The notes under the pieces are model-generated. The model worked only from the letters and a program-made list of their open reading frames with translations, had not been told where the DNA came from and did no database searches. A program made the translations under genes and the position numbers. A stretch of 64,000 bases of DNA from Candidatus Saccharimonadota bacterium (GTDB lineage: Bacteria > Patescibacteriota > Saccharimonadia > Saccharimonadales > Saccharimonadaceae). Shown piece after piece: positions 34,892-44,028 of the stretch (positions within the stretch are counted from its first letter, which is position 1; each line of letters opens with the position of its first letter). The stretch lies in the NCBI GenBank assembly GCA_017524405.1, contig JAFWSJ010000014.1:1-64000 (forward strand). The letters are read 5' to 3'.

Positions 34892-35382
34892 TATTTCAAG
34901 TCCGCGAGGCGGCTAAGAACGTTCTTAATTTGAGTCTGCGGCGTATGTTTGCCAGAGATAACAATTGGTGTTTCGTCTTCGGTTGGAGCCTCGAGATGTT
35001 CATAGGAAGCGCTAAGGGCAGCTTTTGCGTCGGCAAGTTTTTTGTAGCGATGAAGCATGCGCTGCTTAATTGCGTTCATATCGGTCTGGACCCAAATGAG
35101 AACAGTCTGATAGCCAAGTTCATCGAAGAGTTTGCGCATTTCTTCGCGGTTACTCTCGGTCTCGCCCATGCCCTCGACAATAATGGTTTGCTTGCCGCGG
35201 GATATAATGCGGATGAACTCAACGACAGATTTGCGTGAGAGCTTTTGCTCGCGGCTTAGTTTATCGAAATTGATGAATGGCGCTTCAATGGAAGTGCTGA
35301 AATGTTCTGCAAAGCTGGTTTTGCCGCTCATAGGTGCGCCAAAAACTAAGATAGCGTATGGTTTTTTCTTCCCATTAGTCAT
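34891..35382 (-). CDS. P-loop kinase / AAA_33-like ATPase
   Basis: A 163-aa nucleotide-binding protein with Walker A FGAPMSGKTS near residue 15, a Walker-B-like TIIVEGMGET and a lid with Arg residues (IKQRMLHRYKKL), as in small-molecule or RNA-end kinases of the AAA_33/zeta-like group. TACAAT ends 6 nt before the ATG (leaderless). It heads the operon with the YgjP-like gene. Confidence 0.75.
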   Translation of the reverse strand: MTNGKKKPYAILVFGAPMSGKTSFAEHFSTSIEAPFINFDKLSREQKLSRKSVVEFIRIISRGKQTIIVEGMGETESNREEMRKLFDELGYQTVLIWVQTDMNAIKQRMLHRYKKLADAKAALSASYEHLEAPTEDETPIVISGKHTPQTQIKNVLSRLADLK

Positions 35383-35406
35383 AACACCATTGTAATAGAT
35401 GGCGAA

Positions 35407-36099
35407 TTATTTTGCAAACTTAGGGGCATTCGAGGAGTTTGCGATGAGAACTTGGCTTGGATAATAGAAGAACCAGACGAGGTAGGACAGAATTGGCAGG
35501 AAGAATGGCGGGAGCGCGCCGTCGAGAATTAGGAAGCGCAAAGCGACGCAGACGTCACAGCAGATGAATGCGATGAAGCCGTAGAATGCGCAGCGTGTTT
35601 GGAAGCGGCGGTTGTTTTTGCTGTTGTTCTTTGCTGCCGTGACGAGATTACAAATGAGGAGGAGCCCGTAGACGGTGGCGATAGCGTAGATCGGTTCGAG
35701 GCCAAATGCGACGCCGAGCGCGCATAGTAGGCTTATTGCGCAGACGTAGTAGCCGAGGGCTTTTGGCTCGAGTTTCGTGAGGCGCATGAGATGCATAAAC
35801 TGTGCGAAGCTGAAGACGAATACGCCCGGCACGACGAACGGCGTCCAGACGAGAATTGTGTCGGCGAGGAAGGTGAACAGGAGCGCAAGCTGCAGCAGAT
35901 AATCTTTGCGATATTTTTTGTTGGCGTAAATGACGCAGAGAAAGATGCCGGCATATTTGATGACTGAAGTGCCGATGAAATTTGGGACAATGAGATCGAG
36001 GAACAAAAAGCTGATGTAGATACTGGCCCATATGATGAGCCATTTCATATCTATAAATGACAGGCGCTTGAAGTCGTTAATCCAAGTTTTAATCGGCAT
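35407..36099 (-). CDS. YhhN/TMEM86-like membrane protein
   Basis: A 230-aa protein with about eight membrane helices. FTFLADTILVW followed by FVFSFAQFMHLMRL and a final FFYYPSQVLIANS resemble the YhhN (lysoplasmalogenase-like) family, whose conserved Asp and His face the membrane. Assignment is by pattern. The start is supported by AAAGGAAAA; -10 TATGAT. Confidence 0.6.
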   Translation of the reverse strand: MPIKTWINDFKRLSFIDMKWLIIWASIYISFLFLDLIVPNFIGTSVIKYAGIFLCVIYANKKYRKDYLLQLALLFTFLADTILVWTPFVVPGVFVFSFAQFMHLMRLTKLEPKALGYYVCAISLLCALGVAFGLEPIYAIATVYGLLLICNLVTAAKNNSKNNRRFQTRCAFYGFIAFICCDVCVALRFLILDGALPPFFLPILSYLVWFFYYPSQVLIANSSNAPKFAK

Positions 36100-36149
36100 C
36101 GTTTTCCTTTGGTTCTATTCTATCATATCCGGATTAAGCATGAGCATTA

Positions 36150-36178
36150 TTGACAAAATAGCGTAAGTGTGATATAAT
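36150..36178 (+). promoter_or_regulatory. perfect consensus promoter
   Basis: TTGACA (36150-36155), 17 nt, TATAAT (36173-36178), driving a leader of about 140 nt and the 88-aa gene. Confidence 0.85.
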
Positions 36179-36190
36179 GAAAAAATAACT

Positions 36191-36256
36191 ATGTTAGGTA
36201 AATTACAATATTCTTCTGCTTCTGCGGCTCGTCCTGACTATAAAGGTTGTAGCTAG
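36191..36256 (+). CDS. leader micro-ORF, 21 aa
   Basis: ATG TTA GGT ... AGC TAG encodes MLGKLQYSSASAARPDYKGC plus a final Ser, beginning about 6 nt after the expected transcript start. The following 60 nt contain GTCGC/GCGAC and GCGG/CCGC complementary pairs before the next gene's AGAAGGAG site. This looks like a leader peptide plus RNA switch, but only by layout. Confidence 0.35.
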   Translation: MLGKLQYSSASAARPDYKGCS

Positions 36257-36324
36257 AACGAGTCGCGGGAAACCATTATCCGCCTCAAATACAGTCGGCG
36301 ACTTATCGCTAGAAGGAGAACACT

Positions 36325-36591
36325 ATGGATATCGGAAAAATTGCAGAAAGAAATGCTCAGAGACAGGCAAAGTTCGCGGCCTTATTGCAGAACAACGCTC
36401 CTATTGAGGAGATTCGCAACGAGGCAATCAATGACGTTCAGGCAAGAATCAAGGAGACCGAAGAGATTATTGATTTCGCATTCGGAGTTGAGCTCCAGAC
36501 GGCTTGCATTCGCCAGCAGAGGTATAATGAAAAGCTCGATATGATCAGGGCTGCAACTACTTCTGAAGAAATTGTGAGACTTGTCGGTTAG
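36325..36591 (+). CDS. hypothetical protein, 88 aa
   Basis: A short helical protein beginning MDIGKIAERNAQRQAKF, almost entirely charged amphipathic helix, with possible coiled-coil heptads at 10-60. Family unknown. Strong AGAAGGAG site, a perfect promoter 150 nt upstream and its own terminator make it a well-defined single gene. Confidence 0.7.
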   Translation: MDIGKIAERNAQRQAKFAALLQNNAPIEEIRNEAINDVQARIKETEEIIDFAFGVELQTACIRQQRYNEKLDMIRAATTSEEIVRLVG

Positions 36592-36598
36592 CAATCCC

Positions 36599-36624
36599 GC
36601 ACCGGTTCGCCGGTGCTCTTTTTT
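36599..36624 (+). terminator. intrinsic terminator
   Basis: GCACCGG-TTCG-CCGGTGC followed by TCTTTTTT. Confidence 0.9.
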
Positions 36625-36641
36625 GTCTAATTTTTGCCAGC

Positions 36642-36665
36642 AAAAATCCCGAGGCGATGCTCGGG
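36642..36665 (-). terminator. terminator of tRNA-Tyr
   Basis: On the minus strand CCCGAG-CATCG-CTCGGG followed by ATTTTTG, 10 nt after the tRNA. Confidence 0.75.
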
Positions 36666-36674
36666 CTATTTGCT

Positions 36675-36760
36675 TGGTGCTGGGAGTAGGAGTCGAACCT
36701 ACGAAGGCCGAAGCCGGCAGATTTACAGTCTGATGCGTTTGACCACTTCGCTATCCCAGC
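36675..36760 (-). tRNA. tRNA-Tyr(GTA)
   Basis: A class II tRNA with a long variable arm (CCGGCTTCGGCC). Acceptor GCTGGGA/TCCCAGC, anticodon loop CTGTAAA giving GTA, encoded CCA. Confidence 0.96.
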
Positions 36761-36815
36761 AAAGTACTAAACTATTTTAGCACAAGCTGGGGTTGTTATC
36801 AAGGAATTATAGGCC

Positions 36816-39800
36816 TTAATTCTCGAGCATCGCTGCGCGGAAATCTGCAACTAATTGTTGATCATATTCGAGATTGTCGCCGGAGCCATAGTAGAACCAC
36901 TGCTCTACCTCTTCGTTTGTTTTTATAAACGAAATCATATGAAGATACTTCGTTGTAGGATCCATCTCTCCGCCATTAGGCGTTGGGTTCGTGCCTTTGT
37001 GATGATAGAAGCGCGTACGGTCAGGTCGTCCGCTAAGCGACGTGAGCTCATAGTCTCTTGCGCGCGTTTCATAGTCTACTCCAAGAAGAGCTTCTGCGAG
37101 ATATGCTAGAGTACCAGTTCGGTCTGCGCCATGAGAGCAATGGAAATAGATACTTTTTCCGTCTCTTACGTCCTCCATCAGCTGCTTGAGGACGCTTCTA
37201 GTATATCCGTAATACGTCGTTTTGTCCGTATTAATATTGTAGTGTATCATCCCCAAATCTTGTCGGTAGCCATCAAAGTGCGAACCTTTCTGATCGTTCA
37301 CCCCCCTTCTTAGGTCGTACTCGTAATTGATACCGAAGTCTTGTTGTAGAGTTGCTACGTCCGCATCGTCAAGCTGTTCGCCGCGCAGGAGAACCCCATA
37401 TTTTAGCTTTTGCCCATTCAGGCCAACCATGCCGCCAAGGTCGCGTACATTGCGCGCGGTCGTTAGGGATATCATTCTTCGCGTGCCGATGGCTTTTACG
37501 TAACCATATACGTTTGAGTCGGCCTCGGATACCCACTTGTATGTTTCGCCCGGTATTAGGTTTATAAGCCGGCCGTCGTTTCCCCCCGCGTATGCTACTT
37601 GCTCGCCTTCGTTTCTTTGTATTTCGTCGGATAGATAGACTTTCACTGGTCCGGACACGCCAGTATTATATGAGTTTGAGCGATCGCAATATACCGTTCC
37701 GTCTTCTCGGTATTTATAGGTGCTCGAGAAATCAGTCGAAGTGTCTGCTCCGGTATTCGTGACCGTTTTGCATTTATTGCCATCGAAGTTGTTCTTAAGC
37801 TTTTCGTAGAGGTAGTCTCTATCGTCAGGATAACGTTCTTGCCCCTTCCACTCGTCGATATTGGCCAGGTAGTTTCTGACAGCTTCGCTTTCCACGTAAT
37901 GCTCTGCAACGATTTCTGGGTCTGTAGCTGGCTCTTCGGCTTCAAGCTTTATGTACATATTACTCAGTTTCCCGGTTAGGAAGCGGTTTTTCTTAGGAGT
38001 ATATGCGCCTTCTGCCGGAGTCGATGTTGTGCCGTCTGGGTATGCGCCAAACCATGCCGAGAGGCTGAAGTGATACGTTGGATCGGTCGGCGAAGGGGAT
38101 TTGCTCTTTGTTGAGGTGGTCCAGGTGTCAGTCGCCTCGTTATAGGTCTGCATCGTAATTATAGCCTTGCCATTTGCCGGGTTATATTCTCGCTTGACTC
38201 GGATTTTCTTTACGTCACTAGCCGCTTGCGTAATTTTTTCGTTATTACTCGTGCTGCCGCCAGCGTTCGTATTGATTTCGATTTTATCGTCGCTTCTTCG
38301 TATGATTAGGCCTGCGGCAAAATCTGTGCTGCTATTAATTTTGGAGCTGTCTTTGGCGTTAAAGAATGTCTGCTGTTTATTGTCGTTTGTCGTAGTTGCT
38401 ATTTGTTTTGTATAGTCGTATTCGTCAATTTCGAAATAGACTTCATATGCTTTTCCGATGTTTTCGTCGCTATATAGTGAAACTCCAGTATCTATGTATT
38501 GGTCTCCGGCATAATCGCAGTTTTCGCCCTTGACGAGCCCGCTATTGCCATTATTTTGTGCCTCAAATTCGCATTGGCCTTGGTGCTGCCAGACGATTGG
38601 CATAGTATCAAATGTCCAGTGAGCATAGAATACAGCTTCTCCAGTTACTGTATATGGCGTTTCTAGTTTTACCCCCTCGCTTGCTTCGGTGAACCATCCG
38701 TCGAAGATATAGCCGGAACGAGTTATTCCTGGAAGATCCGATTCCTGGAGTGCTTCGCCTACTCTTTCTGTGTAGGCAATAGTCGCGTTCCCGTTTTGTG
38801 GGACGAATGTCAATTGTGTATTTGTGTATACTGTGACGCTAATCTGAACAACCTCGCCAGACATGACGCCCCTAATTCCGATTGTCGTTGTGCCGTTGGC
38901 TACTGCTGTCACGGTTCCGTCATCGTCGATTGTAGCTATACTGTTGTCGCCTGAGGCAAATTCGAATTGTTCAATGTCGCTTGCGTTATCGATGGCTATA
39001 TTGCCCGTGGTACCGATTTCGAGCTCCATGCTATTTGTGTTAATGGCGGCTTGTGTCACGTCTTTAATCCAATGCGCATGATATGTGGTTTCGCCCATGA
39101 TTGGCGTTGACGTGGTTAGCTTTTCTCCGCCATTTTCTGTCGTATACCAACCGTCCAGGATATAGTGTTCGAGTGACGACGTTGGGAGCGTCGAAATGCT
39201 GTCGCCTTCGGCGATGCCGGTGATGTCCGCGACGTCACTACCGCCATGAGCATTGAAGTGGACGACATACTTCGGAAGGTCTACCGTAACATCAATCTGC
39301 TGTTCGAGCATAGAATATGAGCCGACTAGTGCGATTCTTGTGGTGCCGGCGCTAACCGCCGTGACGTTCCCTAGGTCGTCTACTGTCGCGATGCTAGTAT
39401 CGCCATTGCGGTATCCGTATGGCTCGAGTTCGTCCGCGTTCGTTACCGTGATTTGGGCTGATTCGCCGCGCGTAAGATTAATATTGGAGACGATAGCATT
39501 TGTTATGTCTTTGAGCCAGTGAGCCTCGACGGTGATATTGCCCATCACTGGCGTGTCGGCTGCAAATGCCGTCGTACTGTTTTTTAGGAACCAGCCATTA
39601 AAGACGTAGCCCGTGCGAGTCGGGTCGGCAGGAAGCGTTCCAATTGAGCTTCCTTCTTCGACATCGGTAATGTCGGCGATTTCGTTTCCGCCCTTCGTAT
39701 CGAAGTGAACGGTGTATCTTGGGAGAGTTACTGTGACTGGGATTTCGAAGGTTTCGCCAGAGCGGCTGCCGGTGAGTACGATGTTCGCTTGGCCATTAGA

Positions 39801-42800
39801 TACGGCGGTAACCTTGCCGTCTTGGTCTATCGTGGCGATTTGGTCGTTGCTAGACGACATAGTGAATGGCTCGATATTGTTCTTGTTGGTTATAGTTAGA
39901 TATGCTTCGTCTCCGCGAGTAAGTTCGAAGGAGCTTGGCGATGCAATAGCCTGCTGAACGTTACGTGCCCATTTTGCGATGATCTTAACATCTTCGGTAG
40001 GCGTGTAGCCGTCTGAGATTTGCGTATTTCCAATGAACCAACCATCGAAAATATACTTTTTGCGCGTAGTGACTGGGAGCGTCTCGATTGAGGTGCCCTT
40101 TTCGATTTGCATTTTCTTATAGGAGTTGTCTAGGGTGCCCGATTTTGCGTCAAACTCGACTTGGTAGTAATTCCAATCCATCTCGCCAAGGCGAATCGAT
40201 AGATTGCTCAGTGTACCGACTAGAACATTCTTTGGTTCTGGGTCTTCGGTGCCATCATTTGGATAAGCGCCAAACCATGTGGTCTGGTTGAAGTATTGAT
40301 TGAAGCCGCTGACATCCTGGAGCTCGAATAGGTTGCCGCCGTTCATCGAGATATAGACGACTCTATTGTGGCGAACAAGTTTAATAGTTTGGAACTCGGT
40401 GTATGGCTTAATGTAGTTTGCCTCAAGGTAGCCAGAGCCCGTTTCGTTTAGGAGCGCTGAGCGAATGTCGATATTGTTTCCGCTCTTGCGAACAACGACG
40501 CCTGGCGATTTTGCTTGAGGAAGTGGGCTAGGTGGGTTTGGGAGTTGTGATGTAGGATGCGTCGTGCTGATTTTGTTGCTAACAAAAGCTGCTTGCGCCT
40601 CAACTTGATTTGGTGAGTAGCTGTCGATATTGAAGGAGATTTCATAATCTTTATCGAAGTTTTCTGAAGTGTTGAGGGAGATTCCGGTGTCTACGAATGT
40701 CTGGCCCACAAAGTTAGTATCGCCAAATTGGCAGGTGCTGCTCGTTGTAATTGTGCCGTCTTTGCCATTGAATATGCAGTCGCCCTCGACGCTGAATACG
40801 ACTGGGAATTTGTCCTCCCATACAGCATATAGGGTTACGGCGCCGCTGGTTGCGAGGTTGCTTACTTCTTCGCCGTCGCCATATTCTATTGCCGTCGCAT
40901 TCGGGTCTGTTGACCAGCCTTTGAAGTTGAAGTTGCTGCGCTGGAATTGATTAGTGCTTAGGTTGGCGGCTTGATCGTAGGTCATGCCTTGCGGGTTCAT
41001 TGATCCGGTCGCATCGTCGGCGTTTTTATCGAATGCGATAGTGTATTTTTTTGCGGTCCACTGCGCGTAAAGATGATATTCGCCACCGTCTTCCGCCGTG
41101 AGGTTCTGGACCGGCTCCTTGTCGCTATACCCCTGGCCAGCGTCACTAGCATTTTCATTCCAGTGGTCGAATTGATAACCTGCACGGCTGAAGCTATTTT
41201 CTTCGAGCGCCGTTTCGGCTTGGTCGTAAGTAAAGCTTTGGGTTGCAGTCGCGGTGCTGCCTGGGTAGTTGGCGTGGAAGACGACCGTGTAATTATTTGC
41301 GCGGTAATTTGCGCCAATGATTGCGTCTTCTGCTCCCACCGTGAAACTACGCGAAGCATCGGTCACGTTGTCTGACCAACCAGTGAACGTATAGCCATTT
41401 TTGGTGCCGGCCGTAAGGGTGCCGGTTTGCTCATAATAATACTTCTGGCCGCTCGTGAAGGTGTCGCTCGAGATTTGCGCAGAATTGTCGCCAAAAGTGA
41501 TCGTATACTGGTTGCGGGTATAGTAGTAGTCGATGACCATGTGGCCGTCACCGGTAATTTTCTTGGACTGAGCGGCTGGCGCGGTGAATCCGGTGTAGGA
41601 TTCGCGGTTCGGAGTGGCCATCGTGTCTGTTGTGCCGGTTTTGTCCTCGGTTCTCGCGAGCGCGTAATTATCTCCACCACCGATATTCTGCTTGTAATGG
41701 TTTACGGTGTAGGCGGTATTCGTGTTCGCGGTCCAGAAGGCGTAGAGTGTAATTTCTCCTTCAGCGAGAAGATTCTGCACGGACTCTTCGTTGGCATAGC
41801 GATTGCCGGTATCGTTACTTTCGGTATTCCAGTGATCAAAGGTGTAGCCTTCGAGTATGAAGCTATTTTTGCTTAGCTTTTCTGCCTGGTCGTAGGTTAA
41901 GGTTTGGGTGCTCATGCTTCCCGTTGCGGCGCTGTTATTCTTATTGAAGCCAACGAGATAAGTGTTTGGAGTATAGATTGGCTTGATCGAGGTAGCTTCG
42001 GTCAGTTCGATCGAGATATTCTTCGTAGTTTCGCCGTTGCTCCAGTTAGCAAAAACGTAGCCAGTGCGATCTTTAGCGGTTAGTGTTACTTGTGTGCCGT
42101 ATTTATAGTTGCCCGCTGGCAGTGATGATGTCGTGTCGTCGGTGTCCTCGAGCACTAGAGCGATGAGCTCGCGATTATAGTCATAGACGATTTCGGTGCT
42201 GCCGTCTTTGGCGATAGTTGCGGTTTTTGCGGCAGGCGCAATAAAGCCGGCATAAGTCTTGGTGTCCGGCGTTGCGGTTTTCCCGGCTACCCCAGTCTTC
42301 GATTCGGATTCGACCACAGTATAGTCGTCATTCTCGAGGTTTTGCTGGCGATGAATGACGGTGTATTTTGCCGATACCTCTGGCTCTTCTGGTGCATCTG
42401 GCGCATCTGGTTCATCTGGGGCGCTTGGCGTCTCTGGCTCGTCTGGAGTAGATGGTGTTTGGTTGTCGGAAGGTTTCGTATTCGGCGTATTGTTGGATGG
42501 CGTAACTGGTGAAATTGGCTCCGGTTCTGGCTCTGGGGTCGGTTCTGGTTCTGGGTCTACTTGTGGAATTGGATCAACTGGTTGCGGTTCTGGCGTGCCT
42601 GGTTCGATTTTGACCTGGACCGGCGCAAGAATCAGCATCGGAACGAGGATGAGTGCGGAAATAAAAGTCGTGATAAACGATAGAGACTTTTTCGTCTTGA
42701 TTTGACGGACGAGGAAAAAGACGGCTAGGGCAACCAATGCAATCGCTGCTACCCAGCGTAGTATACCAAGCGCAGTAGAAACGCTGACAAAGGTATAATA

Positions 42801-42812
42801 CTCTCTTGTCAC
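36816..42812 (-). CDS. giant surface protein with C-terminal tyrosine phosphatase domain
   Basis: 1998 aa. Two membrane helices (about 14-35 and 45-65) with a basic loop between them put the rest outside the cell. Next come a Pro/Glu stalk (70-145), MucBP-like units (147-213, 366-433), InlB B-type repeats ending LYAFW/YAQWT/YAVWE (about 285-667), two LamG-like domains (668-880, about 1405-1610), and three alternating InlB plus BIG2 units of about 150 residues (885-1400). The last 200 residues are a dual-specificity/LipA-type phosphatase: RNVRDLGGM and HCSHGADRTG with Cys1892 and Arg1898. GTG start after AGGAGG; -10 TATAAT at 42834-42839. It likely binds and signals to a partner cell, an inference. 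Confidence 0.88.
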   Translation of the reverse strand: MTREYYTFVSVSTALGILRWVAAIALVALAVFFLVRQIKTKKSLSFITTFISALILVPMLILAPVQVKIEPGTPEPQPVDPIPQVDPEPEPTPEPEPEPISPVTPSNNTPNTKPSDNQTPSTPDEPETPSAPDEPDAPDAPEEPEVSAKYTVIHRQQNLENDDYTVVESESKTGVAGKTATPDTKTYAGFIAPAAKTATIAKDGSTEIVYDYNRELIALVLEDTDDTTSSLPAGNYKYGTQVTLTAKDRTGYVFANWSNGETTKNISIELTEATSIKPIYTPNTYLVGFNKNNSAATGSMSTQTLTYDQAEKLSKNSFILEGYTFDHWNTESNDTGNRYANEESVQNLLAEGEITLYAFWTANTNTAYTVNHYKQNIGGGDNYALARTEDKTGTTDTMATPNRESYTGFTAPAAQSKKITGDGHMVIDYYYTRNQYTITFGDNSAQISSDTFTSGQKYYYEQTGTLTAGTKNGYTFTGWSDNVTDASRSFTVGAEDAIIGANYRANNYTVVFHANYPGSTATATQSFTYDQAETALEENSFSRAGYQFDHWNENASDAGQGYSDKEPVQNLTAEDGGEYHLYAQWTAKKYTIAFDKNADDATGSMNPQGMTYDQAANLSTNQFQRSNFNFKGWSTDPNATAIEYGDGEEVSNLATSGAVTLYAVWEDKFPVVFSVEGDCIFNGKDGTITTSSTCQFGDTNFVGQTFVDTGISLNTSENFDKDYEISFNIDSYSPNQVEAQAAFVSNKISTTHPTSQLPNPPSPLPQAKSPGVVVRKSGNNIDIRSALLNETGSGYLEANYIKPYTEFQTIKLVRHNRVVYISMNGGNLFELQDVSGFNQYFNQTTWFGAYPNDGTEDPEPKNVLVGTLSNLSIRLGEMDWNYYQVEFDAKSGTLDNSYKKMQIEKGTSIETLPVTTRKKYIFDGWFIGNTQISDGYTPTEDVKIIAKWARNVQQAIASPSSFELTRGDEAYLTITNKNNIEPFTMSSSNDQIATIDQDGKVTAVSNGQANIVLTGSRSGETFEIPVTVTLPRYTVHFDTKGGNEIADITDVEEGSSIGTLPADPTRTGYVFNGWFLKNSTTAFAADTPVMGNITVEAHWLKDITNAIVSNINLTRGESAQITVTNADELEPYGYRNGDTSIATVDDLGNVTAVSAGTTRIALVGSYSMLEQQIDVTVDLPKYVVHFNAHGGSDVADITGIAEGDSISTLPTSSLEHYILDGWYTTENGGEKLTTSTPIMGETTYHAHWIKDVTQAAINTNSMELEIGTTGNIAIDNASDIEQFEFASGDNSIATIDDDGTVTAVANGTTTIGIRGVMSGEVVQISVTVYTNTQLTFVPQNGNATIAYTERVGEALQESDLPGITRSGYIFDGWFTEASEGVKLETPYTVTGEAVFYAHWTFDTMPIVWQHQGQCEFEAQNNGNSGLVKGENCDYAGDQYIDTGVSLYSDENIGKAYEVYFEIDEYDYTKQIATTTNDNKQQTFFNAKDSSKINSSTDFAAGLIIRRSDDKIEINTNAGGSTSNNEKITQAASDVKKIRVKREYNPANGKAIITMQTYNEATDTWTTSTKSKSPSPTDPTYHFSLSAWFGAYPDGTTSTPAEGAYTPKKNRFLTGKLSNMYIKLEAEEPATDPEIVAEHYVESEAVRNYLANIDEWKGQERYPDDRDYLYEKLKNNFDGNKCKTVTNTGADTSTDFSSTYKYREDGTVYCDRSNSYNTGVSGPVKVYLSDEIQRNEGEQVAYAGGNDGRLINLIPGETYKWVSEADSNVYGYVKAIGTRRMISLTTARNVRDLGGMVGLNGQKLKYGVLLRGEQLDDADVATLQQDFGINYEYDLRRGVNDQKGSHFDGYRQDLGMIHYNINTDKTTYYGYTRSVLKQLMEDVRDGKSIYFHCSHGADRTGTLAYLAEALLGVDYETRARDYELTSLSGRPDRTRFYHHKGTNPTPNGGEMDPTTKYLHMISFIKTNEEVEQWFYYGSGDNLEYDQQLVADFRAAMLEN

Positions 42813-42891
42813 TTTACCTCCTAATTTATATTAATTATACATTAGCGAATTGAAGAAGACAATAAATATAAGCGGAATTTTATAGAAAAAT

Positions 42892-42930
42892 TGGAGCCGT
42901 AAATATCTTCGATATTTACTCTCCATCTTC
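42892..42930. repeat. short copy of the tRNA-Thr 3' end with a hairpin
   Basis: TGGAGCCGTAAAT at 42892 nearly repeats the tRNA-Thr end TGGAGCCGCAAAT at 42980. A GTAAATATC-TTC-GATATTTAC hairpin is contained in it. Only 12 of 13 bases agree, so chance or a small scar are both possible. Confidence 0.3.
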
Positions 42931-42942
42931 GGAAAAAGCATC

Positions 42943-42971
42943 AAAAATGCAAGCATTTCTGCTTGCTTTTT
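42943..42971 (-). terminator. terminator of tRNA-Thr
   Basis: GCAAGC-AGAAAT-GCTTGC followed by ATTTTTG on the minus strand. Confidence 0.7.
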
Positions 42972-42979
42972 CTCTCAGA

Positions 42980-43055
42980 TGGAGCCGCAAATCAGACTTG
43001 AACTGATGACCTGCCGCTTACAAGGCGGCTGCTCTACCAACTGAGCTATTGCGGC
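42980..43055 (-). tRNA. tRNA-Thr(TGT)
   Basis: Acceptor GCCGCAA/TTGCGGC, anticodon arm GCCGC-CTTGTAA-GCGGC giving TGT, T-arm with TTCAAGT, encoded CCA. Confidence 0.96.
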
Positions 43056-43096
43056 ATAGGTATATTCTACACTTTTTCGGCTTTTTTTAAAAGCTT

Positions 43097-44020
43097 CTAA
43101 TTGTCTTTAACCGAGATCTTTTTGCGAGCATCGGATTGGACGGCAATTTGTTTGCTTGCCGGCTTTACTGGCGCTTGTTTCTGCGCTGGACGCCTAATAA
43201 CGAGGCGAGGCTTTGCAACTGGGCGCGGGTGAATAGCATTCGGACGACGAATGATGGTTGGCCTCTGTGGACGAGCGGCCTGACGAGCAATTTTCTGTTC
43301 GCGACGCTTTTCTGCGGCCGCTGCGCGATTAGCGATACGGGTTTGCTTTGCCTCGAGACGCCTCTGGCGGTTTCTGTTCTTCTCTTTCTCTGCCGCTGCG
43401 GCACGGGCAGCCTGGAGTTCGTCGATGCGCTTGCGTGTCGCCTCGGCGTTTTCCTGGTCGCCAGCGTTTTCGTAAATCTCAAGGATATAGCGTAGAACTA
43501 CAGCGGTCGGGCTGAGGCTATACGCGGTTTCGAGTGCTTCGATAGCTTTGCCGCGTTCGCCGAGCTTCTCTAGCGCCTTGGCATAGGCGATGTAGCGGCC
43601 CGGTTGGTCGCCTTCCATCTCGATAGCTTGGCTGAATGCCATCGCTGCCTGCTCGTATTTTTTGGTTTCGAAATAAATGAGGCCGACGTTGTGAATGCTC
43701 GACGCATTGTTATCTAGGGACTGCGCAATCTCAAAGCATTCGACGGCTTCTTTGTATTTCTTTTCTTTTGCGTAGAGAATGCCGAGACGGTTGTAGGCGG
43801 CAGCGTTTTTCTCGTCGAAGCGTAAAATCGTAAGGAGGGCTTTCTCGGCCTTCATTGGCTTCTGTTCGCGCATCGCGCCCTGAGCTAGGCCCCAGAGCTT
43901 TTTGATCTGCGGATTTTTGCGGATTTCGTCGATTTCTTCCTCTTCTGGATCTTTACGATAATTTGGAATGAAAAAGACTACGAAGAAACACAATAATAGT
44001 AGAAGCACGGCGGCTAACAT
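43097..44020 (-). CDS. membrane-anchored TPR protein with basic tail
   Basis: A 307-aa protein. One N-terminal membrane helix (1-18) is followed by about four TPR units from residue 40 to 200 (NRLGILYAKEKKYKEAVECF, HNVGLIYFETKKYEQAAMAF and so on), then a long Arg/Lys/Ala/Pro tail from 205. TPR units mediate protein contacts; the basic tail could bind nucleic acid or wall polymers. TATAAT ends 7 nt before the ATG and overlaps the delta' stop codon (leaderless). Confidence 0.82.
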   Translation of the reverse strand: MLAAVLLLLLCFFVVFFIPNYRKDPEEEEIDEIRKNPQIKKLWGLAQGAMREQKPMKAEKALLTILRFDEKNAAAYNRLGILYAKEKKYKEAVECFEIAQSLDNNASSIHNVGLIYFETKKYEQAAMAFSQAIEMEGDQPGRYIAYAKALEKLGERGKAIEALETAYSLSPTAVVLRYILEIYENAGDQENAEATRKRIDELQAARAAAAEKEKNRNRQRRLEAKQTRIANRAAAAEKRREQKIARQAARPQRPTIIRRPNAIHPRPVAKPRLVIRRPAQKQAPVKPASKQIAVQSDARKKISVKDN

Positions 44021-44028
44021 AAGAACTA

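Noticed and set aside
42892-42980. Integration att duplication at tRNA-Thr
   Set aside because: Only 12 of 13 bases are repeated, and the interval is 88 nt and holds just a terminator. Not enough to call an element, so listed only as a low-confidence repeat.
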